DNA of 64,000 nt from assembly GCA_016792845.1 (NCBI GenBank), contig JAEUKH010000008.1, positions 51,774 through 115,773 on the forward strand, in the 5' to 3' direction. The position numbers were made by a program, and so were the translations under genes. Below the pieces are notes generated by a model. It ran no database searches. It saw only the letters and a list, made by a program, of their open reading frames with translations, and had not been told where the DNA came from. Origin of the DNA: Myxococcales bacterium. Lineage in GTDB: Bacteria > Myxococcota_A > Polyangia > Polyangiales > Ga0077539. Below, piece after piece: positions 18,001-24,729 of this stretch (positions within the stretch are counted from its first letter, which is position 1; the number at the start of each line of letters is the position of its first letter).

Positions 18001-19190
18001 ACACCAGCTCGTCGCTCAACGGCCTGTACTCGGGCTACGACCGCCTGGTGATCTACAACGGCACGCAGATGTTCCACATCGCGTTGCCGAGCGGTGAAGT
18101 GACCAACCTCGGCAACTTCACCATGCCGGCCCGCCGCGGCTGCGAGACCTTTGCCAACTTCGGCACCGCCGAGTTTGTCAACGGCGCGCTCTCGGTGGTG
18201 TACGTGGCGACCTCGCAGGCGATCAACCGCGTGACCGTCCCCGGCGGCGCGGTGAGCACCGTGGCGACCTTCACCAACCTCGGCGACATGTGCTCGGTGG
18301 TGGTGAGCCCCACGACCAACCGTTGGTACGCGGAGTTCGAGGGCGTGAACCAGGTTCGCACCACCGGCGCCAGCGAGACCACCATGGCCTGCCCGGCGAC
18401 CACCTCGTTCTCGGGTGACGCCTTCCGCGTGACGGCGCTCTCGACGCTGTCGTGCACGGCGCTCGAGCACGTCTCGGTGACCGGCGACGACCGCGGCGGC
18501 CTCGCCGTGTCGAGCACGCACACCTTCTACAACGGCGACTCGGCCACGGGCCGCTTCAGCAACAACCTCCTCTCGGGCGGTGCTGCCAGCGCGACGCGGC
18601 TCTTCGCCTTCGCGAGCGACCTCCGCACGGGTCGTGTCTTCGCCTTCGGCGCGGGCACCACCATCAACACCACGGGCTCGGGCGTGGTGAACAGCCTCAT
18701 CGAAGTCGACGGCGCGACGGGCGCCTCGGTGGGTCGTGCGATCCCGCTCTCGCAGTCGATCAACCTCACGGGTGAGGTCGGCTACTTCAGCGGCTTCGGC
18801 CGCATCGTGCTCACCAACAACGGTCGCGTGCTCGACATCGCGTTGCCCACGGGCACCGTGGTCGACGTGCGCGCCCTCGCGATGCCGACGCACTCGACCT
18901 GCGAGACCAACGGCTTCTGGGGTGTGGCCGAGTACTTCAACAACTCGCTCCAGCTCGTGTACGTGCAGAACTCGACCAGCGTCGCGCGTCTGAACGTCAC
19001 CGCGGGCACGGCGGCGACCTTGGCGAGCTACACCAACCTCAGCGACATGTGCTCGATCGGCTTCTCGACGCGGTTCAACCGCTGGTACTTCCACTACGAG
19101 GGTGTGGCGCAGTTCCGCGACTCACCGGCGGGTGGTTTTGCCGATGAGACCATCGGGTACTGCGCGGCGGCGTTTAACAACACCCCGTGA
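15003..19190 (+). CDS. giant Cys-rich lipoprotein with Stig1-like repeats and duplicated C-terminal domain
   Basis: 1,395 residues. The signal peptide ends VLGITAC with lipobox Cys22, followed by a TDTGNVEDTGTPP tandem linker to about residue 92. About a dozen roughly 37-residue Cys-rich units follow (pattern NCGxCGxxCxxGQxC, then CxCPxGQxxC), resembling plant stigma-specific Stig1 repeats. A beta-rich insert spans about 530-790, two more repeats follow, and then two homologous domains of about 255 residues begin FRVETLSATGCAV (from 878) and FRVTALSTLSCTA (from 1136), each with SETASLIGDQRGGVAV-like and NLGDMCSVVVS-like motifs, probably propeller-like. ATG 15003 has GGAGG 4 bases upstream. 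Likely surface exposed; ligand unknown. Confidence 0.85.
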   Translation: MKPLRRTATWLLPLVVLGITACDDSTPNNGTPDVPTVEDTGNVEDTGTPPTDNGNPTDTGNVEDSGTPPTDTGNVEDTGTPPTDTGNTDDAGQDGGSECLTGQVTCSGMCVDPQTNSANCGACGNACGTGQSCEMGRCVCPMGQSACGQSCVDVQTNSANCGTCGNACGMNQMCSAGMCVASCSSPRTLCGSGMSAMCVDTQSDANNCGSCGTVCPTGQVCTNGVCGCSMGRLSCSGTCVDGQTDNMNCGACGTVCPTGQTCAAGRCACAMGQTACGSRCVNTQTDNMNCGACEAPCGMGTTCTNGVCACPMGQTSCGTGMTAACVNLDSSNTNCGTCGNACPTGQTCQTGRCACPSGQTACGNACVNTNTSNANCGACGRACGTGQTCTNGTCTCASGQLLCGNACVNPRTDNNNCGMCGRLCTGGQACVDGACACPSGRTLCNGQCVNAQTDNGNCGMCGRACTGGQTCTAGACACATGQIACNNVCTNPQTDNNNCGMCGRICTGGASCVAGVCTGGAPPNDRRTGAVVISLTNPSSTFTVNTTNAANDTAAATSCGPCGAGRDVFYRFTLTAPEIVFADTIGSGFNTELFFQDTNGVNITSTTLPGGLTCNDDNGFGCNTSQASMIAALLQPGTYYIVLGGCNQGAATLHFQHFPVGGNVRQIALTAGASGSVTTALVANRASAITGACCSTGPEDTFYGITCPNSGALAFTASTCGSTLTNTTLDQRSAVRAPAAVCNDSGTGQGCGIQGAVTSTIPGGAGLHVLYVDSCTPIGNPGGAYTLNYAVGTCGAGTTLCNGRCAPTATDSANCGACGNVCGGGTSCVNGACACPTGTSNCGGTCAVVTNDVNNCGACGRRCGYTQGCVNGTCTAALSGPSFRVETLSATGCAVSETASLIGDQRGGVAVNGTYVFTTGDSATIRGLATAPATLQASTGQRHDAMVTNLRTNDVYVLASSAGELNYVSGTQTVTRLLLLSATGALTSTAIALSAPISINTSSSLNGLYSGYDRLVIYNGTQMFHIALPSGEVTNLGNFTMPARRGCETFANFGTAEFVNGALSVVYVATSQAINRVTVPGGAVSTVATFTNLGDMCSVVVSPTTNRWYAEFEGVNQVRTTGASETTMACPATTSFSGDAFRVTALSTLSCTALEHVSVTGDDRGGLAVSSTHTFYNGDSATGRFSNNLLSGGAASATRLFAFASDLRTGRVFAFGAGTTINTTGSGVVNSLIEVDGATGASVGRAIPLSQSINLTGEVGYFSGFGRIVLTNNGRVLDIALPTGTVVDVRALAMPTHSTCETNGFWGVAEYFNNSLQLVYVQNSTSVARLNVTAGTAATLASYTNLSDMCSIGFSTRFNRWYFHYEGVAQFRDSPAGGFADETIGYCAAAFNNTP

Positions 19191-19204
19191 TCGCGGGTGA
19201 CCTC

Positions 19205-19232
19205 TCGGCGGTGTCATTCACGGCACCGCCGA
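19205..19232. terminator. hairpin between convergent genes
   Basis: A perfect 9-bp stem TCGGCGGTG (19205-19213) pairs with CACCGCCGA (19224-19232) around a 10-base loop, located 14 bases after the giant lipoprotein stop and about 46 bases from the stop of the convergent gene. No T-tract follows, so intrinsic termination is uncertain. Confidence 0.4.
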
Positions 19233-19278
19233 CGGGTCGGCCCTCACCGCCTCTCGTTCGACCCCCCGACTGACCCTC

Positions 19279-19983
19279 TCACTCTGCCGCGGGCGCCCTG
19301 GGCGCACCCGCGTCGCGCGGCGCGTTGCGGCAGCGCAGCTCGACCTCGGCGGGGCCGCCGCCGTCGACGCTCACCGGCACCCTGAGCATCACCCGGGTGC
19401 ACACCGGGCGCCCCTCAAGCTGCGGCTGATCAAGCGAAAACCGATACCGCCCCGGCGTCGGAACGCTCTCCCGCGCGCACACCCCGCGCTGCGGGTCGAG
19501 CACCTCCTCGCGCTGCGTGCCGTCCCACCGCGCGACCTCGACCGCCTGGTTCGGCGCGAGGTCGATGGCCCCCGGCTGCCCGAGCCCGCCGTACCCCGCC
19601 CCCGCGTCGCTCGCGCACATCGGCATCTGCCCGATCACGAAGAACGACACCCGCGTGCCGTCGGCAAACTGCGCCGCCCGGTCGCTCGTGCCCTCGCTCA
19701 CATTCAACCGATGCACCTTGATCATCTCGTTGAGGTCAGGGTTCGTCAGAATGTGAAGCGGCACCGTATCGATGTTGCGAATCCGCACGATGGCGCGCAC
19801 CGGCACGGCGGGTGCGGCCGAGGCGTCAACGCTGGGCCGGGCGGGGGCCGTCTGGGCGTCGGCGGCGGTCGCCTGGGGTGCCTGTCGGTCACCCGTCGCT
19901 GAGGGCTCGGGCGAGGCGCCTGAGGGGCGGCGGTTGCACCCAAGGAGGGCGAGACAGACGAGCGCGACACGGGGGCGTTGCAT
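19279..19983 (-). CDS. hypothetical lipoprotein
   Basis: 234 residues from ATG 19983. The signal peptide ends VCLALLGCN (lipobox Cys), then a Pro/Ala/Thr-rich linker to about residue 60. A single folded domain begins VRAIVRIRNIDTVPLHIL and has four cysteines (MPMCASDA, GVCARES, PVCTRVM, LRCRNAP). No family recognised. The product is probably anchored in the outer membrane. It lies just downstream of an orphan NtrC regulator on the same strand, 42 bases away, so could be the last gene of that unit. Confidence 0.7.
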   Translation of the reverse strand: MQRPRVALVCLALLGCNRRPSGASPEPSATGDRQAPQATAADAQTAPARPSVDASAAPAVPVRAIVRIRNIDTVPLHILTNPDLNEMIKVHRLNVSEGTSDRAAQFADGTRVSFFVIGQMPMCASDAGAGYGGLGQPGAIDLAPNQAVEVARWDGTQREEVLDPQRGVCARESVPTPGRYRFSLDQPQLEGRPVCTRVMLRVPVSVDGGGPAEVELRCRNAPRDAGAPRAPAAE

Positions 19984-20025
19984 GACCCCTGGGTATCGCA
20001 CCGGCGGCGCGGGGGGCGCAATTCT

Positions 20026-21438
20026 CTACGAGTTCTCTCGCAGGCCGAGCTCTTTCATCTTGATCTGCAAGCTCTTGCGCGAAATCTTGAGCAGCCGCGC
20101 GGCCTGGGTCACGTTGTTGCCGGTCTGCTGGAGCGCCTTCACGATGAGCTCGCGTTCGAGCCGCGTGGTGGCCTCTTTGACCTGCGCCTTGAGCCCCCCC
20201 GAGCCCTCGTCGTTGGCGCCCTCGTCGCCCTCGTCGCCCTCGTCGCCCTCTGCGCCCGCGGGGCTCGCGATGCGGAGCTCGGGGGGCAGGTCGCGCGGCC
20301 TGATGAGGTTGTCGTCGGCGAGCAAGACGCACCGCTCGATCACGTTCTCGAGCTCGCGGATGTTACCAGGCCAGGCGTACTCGACCATGCTCTGGAGCGC
20401 CTCGGGGGCGAGCTTGATCGACGGCTTCTTGAAGCGCGCGACGTGCACGCTCAGGAAGTGCTCGACCAGCAACGGGATGTCGGCCCGGCGCTCGCGCAGC
20501 GGCGGGAGGTGGATCGGCACCACGTTCAAGCGGTAATAGAGGTCTTCGCGAAAGCGGCCCGCGGCGATCTCTTTCTTCAAATCGCGGTTCGTCGCGGCCA
20601 CGAGGCGCACCTCGACGGTGATGGGCTTGATGCCCCCCACCCGGTCGATCTCGCCCTCTTGGATCGCCCGCAAGAGCTTCACCTGCATCTCAACCGGGAT
20701 CTCTGCGATCTCGTCGAGAAAGAGCGTGCCGTGGTGCGCAAGCTCGAAGCGGCCGGGCTTCGACGTGACGGCGCCGGTGAAGGCCCCGCGCTCGTAGCCG
20801 AAGAGCTCGGCCTCCATCAAATCGCGGGGGATGGCGCCGCAATTCACGCGAATGAAGGCGTCGCCCTTTCGGCCTGAGTTCTCATGCAAGGCGCGCGCGA
20901 TGAGCTCTTTGCCCGTGCCGCTCTCGCCCGTGATGAGCACCGTGGCGCTGGTGTCGGCGACCTTCTCAAGGATCTGATAGATGCCCGTCATGGCGCTGTC
21001 TGCGCCGATGATGCGGAAGCGCCCCTGCCCGAGGCCGTCGGCGTGAAACTCGCCGCGCCGCGCGTCGCTCGTGCGCACGGCCTTCGCCACCACCGAGCGG
21101 AGGTCGTTCAAATCAAAGGGCTTCGAGATAAAGTCGAAGGCCCCGTGGCGCATGGCCTCGACCGCGGTCTCGATGCTGCCGTGGGCGGTGACAAGGATTA
21201 CAGGGAGCTCGGGCAGGTGCTCGGTGCAATGCCGCAGCACCGCCATGCCGTCGACGGTGCCCATGCGCAGGTCGGTGATCACGGCGTCAAAATGGTGGTC
21301 TTCGAGGGCCTTCAGCGCCGCCGACCCGTCGCTCACGTCGTGAACGTCGTACCCGTCGGCGGTGAGTTGCGCCGAGAGCACACGACGGATGCTCGCCTCG
21401 TCGTCGGCCACCAGGATTTGCTTCCGTCCGCCCAGCAT
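20026..21438 (-). CDS. NtrC-family sigma-54 response regulator (orphan)
   Basis: 470 residues: receiver domain 1-125 (LVADDEASIRR acidic pocket, phospho-acceptor Asp in DAVITDLRM, Thr in ILVTAHGS, Lys in FISKPFD), AAA+ domain 145-385 (GESGTGKE Walker A, GAFTGA loop, GTLFLDEIAE Walker B, WPGNIRELENVIERC) and a Fis-type HTH (NNVTQAARLLKISRKSLQ). An EGDEGDEGDEG acidic run in the linker before the HTH is coded by a short DNA repeat near 20220-20250. ATG 21438 is the first start consistent with the receiver. No histidine kinase is encoded nearby, so its partner must be elsewhere. Confidence 0.94.
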   Translation of the reverse strand: MLGGRKQILVADDEASIRRVLSAQLTADGYDVHDVSDGSAALKALEDHHFDAVITDLRMGTVDGMAVLRHCTEHLPELPVILVTAHGSIETAVEAMRHGAFDFISKPFDLNDLRSVVAKAVRTSDARRGEFHADGLGQGRFRIIGADSAMTGIYQILEKVADTSATVLITGESGTGKELIARALHENSGRKGDAFIRVNCGAIPRDLMEAELFGYERGAFTGAVTSKPGRFELAHHGTLFLDEIAEIPVEMQVKLLRAIQEGEIDRVGGIKPITVEVRLVAATNRDLKKEIAAGRFREDLYYRLNVVPIHLPPLRERRADIPLLVEHFLSVHVARFKKPSIKLAPEALQSMVEYAWPGNIRELENVIERCVLLADDNLIRPRDLPPELRIASPAGAEGDEGDEGDEGANDEGSGGLKAQVKEATTRLERELIVKALQQTGNNVTQAARLLKISRKSLQIKMKELGLRENS

Positions 21439-21470
21439 TGGCGGCAATCTATCTACACTCGCTCCGCGTG

Positions 21471-22352
21471 TCACCCACCCAGTGCCGCCCGCCGCGCGTC
21501 GCGGAGGAGAAGCCCCCCGGCGACCATGAGCAGGGCGATCCCCGCGCGCACCGACCCGTCGGGGAGTCGACGAAATACCGCCGCGTCGAGCCCCAAGGCC
21601 ATGAGCACTTGCATCCACCCGACGGCCCCGACCCGCGCCGCGGTGTCGAGGGCGTAGGCCCGGGTCATCGCGAGCTGCCCCAAGGTGGCCATCGCGCCCA
21701 TCACCAAGACGCCCGCCAGCGCGCGCGGCGAGGGGGCCGCCGGGGCGCCGTGATGCTGCGAATACACCGCCGAGGCGACCCCGAGGAGCGTCGTCGCGAC
21801 GGCCGAGAAGTGCACCACCACGGCCTCGGGGGTCTCGCCCGAGAGGCGCCGCAACGACACCATCGCCACCGCGCTGGTGGCCCCCGCGAGGAGCGCCACG
21901 AGCCCCGCAGGCTGGCCCGTCGCGAGGCCAGGGCGCTCGATGAGGAGCACCCCCGCGAAGGCCACTCCGAGGGCCAGCAAGACCGCCCGTGAGGGGCGCT
22001 CGCCGAGGGTGAGCCAGGCGAGGCCGGCGATCCACAAGGGGGTGGTGTTGAGCAGCGCCGTCGCGTCGGCCAGCGGCATGTGGGTGAGCGCGTAGAAGGT
22101 GCAGAGCATGCTCGTGGTGCCGAAGACGCTTCGGACGAACATGGTCTTCTGGTCGCGCACGGCCAGCGAGGCGCCGCGGGCGCGGGCCATCGCGAGGGCC
22201 ATCACCAGCCCGAGGAGCCCGCGCGAGAACGCGAGCCAGGGCCAGGGGATGGCGCGCAGCCCGCGGGCCAGGGTGTTCATCGTCGCGAAGGAGCTCGCGG
22301 CCAGGAGCATGAATGACATCGCCGCGAGGGGGCGATCGGCGGCTGGCTTCAC
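21471..22352 (-). CDS. DMT-superfamily (EamA) transporter
   Basis: 293-residue inner-membrane protein with about ten hydrophobic helices in two EamA repeats (first to about residue 142, second from about 150), for example FVRSVFGTTSMLCTFYALTH and ALLAGATSAVAMVSLRRLSG. The family exports metabolites or amino acids; substrate not predictable. The GTG start overlaps the aldehyde dehydrogenase stop by 4 bases (GTGA), so both are translated together, and the exported compound may relate to the aldehyde oxidised by that enzyme. Confidence 0.85.
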   Translation of the reverse strand: MKPAADRPLAAMSFMLLAASSFATMNTLARGLRAIPWPWLAFSRGLLGLVMALAMARARGASLAVRDQKTMFVRSVFGTTSMLCTFYALTHMPLADATALLNTTPLWIAGLAWLTLGERPSRAVLLALGVAFAGVLLIERPGLATGQPAGLVALLAGATSAVAMVSLRRLSGETPEAVVVHFSAVATTLLGVASAVYSQHHGAPAAPSPRALAGVLVMGAMATLGQLAMTRAYALDTAARVGAVGWMQVLMALGLDAAVFRRLPDGSVRAGIALLMVAGGLLLRDARRAALGG

Positions 22353-23785
22353 ATGGTGATCCCGCGTACGACGAGCAGCCTGGTCTCGCTCATCTCGGCC
22401 ATGGCGTAGCGCACGCCTTCGCGACCCAGGCCCGAGTCTTTGACGCCCCCGTAGGGCATCGCGTCGACCCGAAAGGTGGGCACCTCGTTGACCATCAGGC
22501 CGCCCACGTCGAGCCCCGAGAAGGCCTGAAACACCTCGCCGAGGTCACGGGTGAAGACACCGGCCTGGAGGCCGTAGCGCCCCGCGTTGACCCGCGCGAT
22601 GGCCTCGTCGAGGGTGTCAAAGGGCTCGACCGTCAGCACGGGGCCGAAGACCTCGCCGTCGTAGAGCTTCATGCCGGGCCCGGCGCCGGTGAGCACTGTG
22701 GGCGCGAGCCCGAGTCGATCGAATTGCCCGCCGCAATGCACCGTCGCCCCCGCGGCCGCGGCCTCGTCGAGCCAGGCCGCGATGCGCGCCTTCGACCGCG
22801 CGTCGATGAGCACGCTCAGCACGGTGTCGTGGGCTAACGGGTCGCCGACCCTGAGCGCCCGGGCGCGGGTCACCACCTCGGCGAGCGCCGCGTCGTAGTG
22901 GGCGCGCGCCACCAGGAGCCGCTGCACCTTGATGCACACCTGACCCGCGTACCCGAACGCGCCCGACACCACCCGCGGAACGCACGCCCCCAGGTCGGCG
23001 CTCGCCGTCACGATCGCCGCCGCGTTGCCGCCCAGCTCCAAGAGAACGCGCTTCTTGCCCGCCAGCGCCTTGAGCCGCCACCCGACGGCGTCGCTCCCTG
23101 TAAACGAGAGCACCGCGAAGCGAGGGTCTTCGACCATGCGCTGGGCGAGCTCGTTCGTGCACGGGAGCACCGACAAGATGCCCATGTTGACACTGTGAAC
23201 ATGGGCCGCGGCGTAGACGTGCTGTGCGAGCCGGAGCGCCGAGAGCGGGGTCTGCGGCGCGGGCTTGAGCACCACCGGCGCGCCGAGCGCGAAGGCCGGG
23301 GCGAGCTTATGGACCACCAGGTTGAGCGGAAAGTTGAAGGGCGCGATGGCCAGCACGGGCCCCGCGGCGACCTGTCGGGTGATGCCCAGGCTGCCCTCTG
23401 CGCTCGGGGCGAGGTCGAGGGCGAGGCACTCTCCAGACGGCAGCGAGCACGCCTCGGCGGCGAGGCGAAAGGTCGCCACGGCGCGTGCGAGCTCGACCCG
23501 CGCGAGGGTGATGGGCTTGGCGGCCTCGCGGGCGAGGAGCGTCGCGGCCTCGTCGGCGTCGGCCTCGACCCGGGCCGCCAGGGTGATGAGAAAATCGCGA
23601 CGGCGGTGGGTGGGCATCGCCCGGGTTTCGACGAAGGCGGCCTGCGCGGCGCTGAGGGCCTTCTCGACGCACGCGGCGTCGGCGAGGCAGTGGGTGTCGA
23701 TCGGGGCGCCGTCGAAGGGCGCGTCGATGCGCACGACCTCGCGGGTGGTGTGGGCTTCACCGGCGATCCATACGGGTTGGGTCAC
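22349..23785 (-). CDS. NAD(P)-dependent aldehyde dehydrogenase family protein
   Basis: 478 residues of ALDH fold oxidising an aldehyde to an acid. The cofactor motif is AGPVLAIAPFNFPLNLVVHKL, then VLSFTGSDAVGW, catalytic Glu in LLELGGNAAA and catalytic Cys in YAGQVCIKVQRLLV; PYGGVKDSGLGREGVRYA is the C-terminal signature. The GQVCIxVQR form is shared with lactaldehyde- and phosphonate-aldehyde-type dehydrogenases. An odd segment HVHSVNM replaces the usual GLPxG turn before ILSVLP and is encoded by a 19-bp palindrome. The GTG at 23785 is chosen because upstream sequence is antisense to the next gene. Coupled to a DMT exporter. Confidence 0.9.
   Translation of the reverse strand: MTQPVWIAGEAHTTREVVRIDAPFDGAPIDTHCLADAACVEKALSAAQAAFVETRAMPTHRRRDFLITLAARVEADADEAATLLAREAAKPITLARVELARAVATFRLAAEACSLPSGECLALDLAPSAEGSLGITRQVAAGPVLAIAPFNFPLNLVVHKLAPAFALGAPVVLKPAPQTPLSALRLAQHVYAAAHVHSVNMGILSVLPCTNELAQRMVEDPRFAVLSFTGSDAVGWRLKALAGKKRVLLELGGNAAAIVTASADLGACVPRVVSGAFGYAGQVCIKVQRLLVARAHYDAALAEVVTRARALRVGDPLAHDTVLSVLIDARSKARIAAWLDEAAAAGATVHCGGQFDRLGLAPTVLTGAGPGMKLYDGEVFGPVLTVEPFDTLDEAIARVNAGRYGLQAGVFTRDLGEVFQAFSGLDVGGLMVNEVPTFRVDAMPYGGVKDSGLGREGVRYAMAEMSETRLLVVRGITM
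23184..23202. repeat. 19-bp palindromic motif inside the aldehyde dehydrogenase gene
   Basis: ATGTTGACACTGTGAACAT: inverted 9-mers of the form TGTSAACAT. The same motif occurs at 60942-60960, 60964-60982 and 62243-62261. Here it encodes HVHSVNM in frame at a loop where relatives have a shorter GLPxG-like turn, suggesting insertion without frameshift. Confidence 0.65.
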
Positions 23786-23829
23786 AGCCCGCGCTCTCTT
23801 ACCCCCCTCGCGGCGCGGCGCAAGGGCGA

Positions 23830-24684
23830 TCAGAAGTGAGCCTCGGGGTGCAGCCTTCGGGCGATGGCCTCGGCGGCTTGGGCGATGCGCGGGCCTTGGC
23901 GCACGAACATCACGTCGTTGAAGCGGTAGACGCGGCAGCGGGCGAGGGCCGAGAGGCTGCCGCCTGGGCCGAGGGCGTGCGCGACGTCGTGGGCGTCGCC
24001 CATGGTGAAGGCGAAATCGAGCAAGACCTCGGGGCGCCAGGCGAGGGCTTGTTCGAGCGAGATGGTGGGGTACCGCGCGGCGTCGCGGGCGACATTTTCG
24101 GCCCCGGCGAGGGTGACGAGGCCGTCGACCCAGGAGCCGCGTCCGGCCACGATGAGCGGGCGTAGCGAGTAGATGGCCAGCACCCGCGGGCGGGCGAGAC
24201 CCTGCACCGCCGCGGTGACCCGGGCGACCCCTTGGGTGACCTCGCGGCGGAGCGGCGCGGCCCGCTCGGGCGCCCCAAAGAACTGCGCGAACTGCTCGAA
24301 GCTCGCGAGCACCTCGTCGATCGACTCGACCCGTGGAAAGGCCGTCTGCACCCCGCGCGACTGCAAGCGTCCGATGACGGCGAGGTTCAGCGGCCCCTGC
24401 ACGCCGATGAGCCCGTCGGGGTTGAGGGCCATGATGGCCTCGTACGAGGGGTCGGTCATGCCGCCCACCTTCGGGAGCGCGCGCACCGCGTCGGGGTAAT
24501 CGTCGTAGCGAGAGACGCCCACGATGCGGTCGCCGAGGCCGAGCGCGAAGACCGTCTCGGTGGCGCTGGGCACGAGCGAGACGACCCGCCGCGGCGCCGC
24601 GCTGGGGGCGGGGCGGGGGCGCGGCGAGCACCCCCACACGAGCAGCATGATGACGAAGACGAAGACCGACGAGGGGCGCCTCAC
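23830..24684 (-). CDS. BtuF-like periplasmic binding lipoprotein
   Basis: 284 residues of the cobalamin/siderophore/heme helical-backbone binding family. The signal peptide ends LLVWGC with lipobox Cys19. VVSLVPSATETVFALGLGDR and VGVSRYDDYP are diagnostic of BtuF-like domains, as are VGGMTDPSYEAIMALNPD and the C-terminal RFNDVMFVRQGPRI. It would deliver B12 or a metal chelate to an ABC importer, but no permease or ATPase follows it. It lies 44 bases upstream of the aldehyde dehydrogenase on the same strand. Confidence 0.83.
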   Translation of the reverse strand: MRRPSSVFVFVIMLLVWGCSPRPRPAPSAAPRRVVSLVPSATETVFALGLGDRIVGVSRYDDYPDAVRALPKVGGMTDPSYEAIMALNPDGLIGVQGPLNLAVIGRLQSRGVQTAFPRVESIDEVLASFEQFAQFFGAPERAAPLRREVTQGVARVTAAVQGLARPRVLAIYSLRPLIVAGRGSWVDGLVTLAGAENVARDAARYPTISLEQALAWRPEVLLDFAFTMGDAHDVAHALGPGGSLSALARCRVYRFNDVMFVRQGPRIAQAAEAIARRLHPEAHF

Positions 24685-24729
24685 GGGCGCGACGCTACTG
24701 CGCCCTGGGGGCTACGAGACACCGCAAAC

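Noticed and set aside
15291..19094. A 1,267-residue open frame on the minus strand antisense to the giant lipoprotein
   Set aside because: Arg/Ala/Gly/His-rich shadow caused by high GC at third codon positions; no motif, start signal or domain, while the plus strand has signal peptide and repeats.
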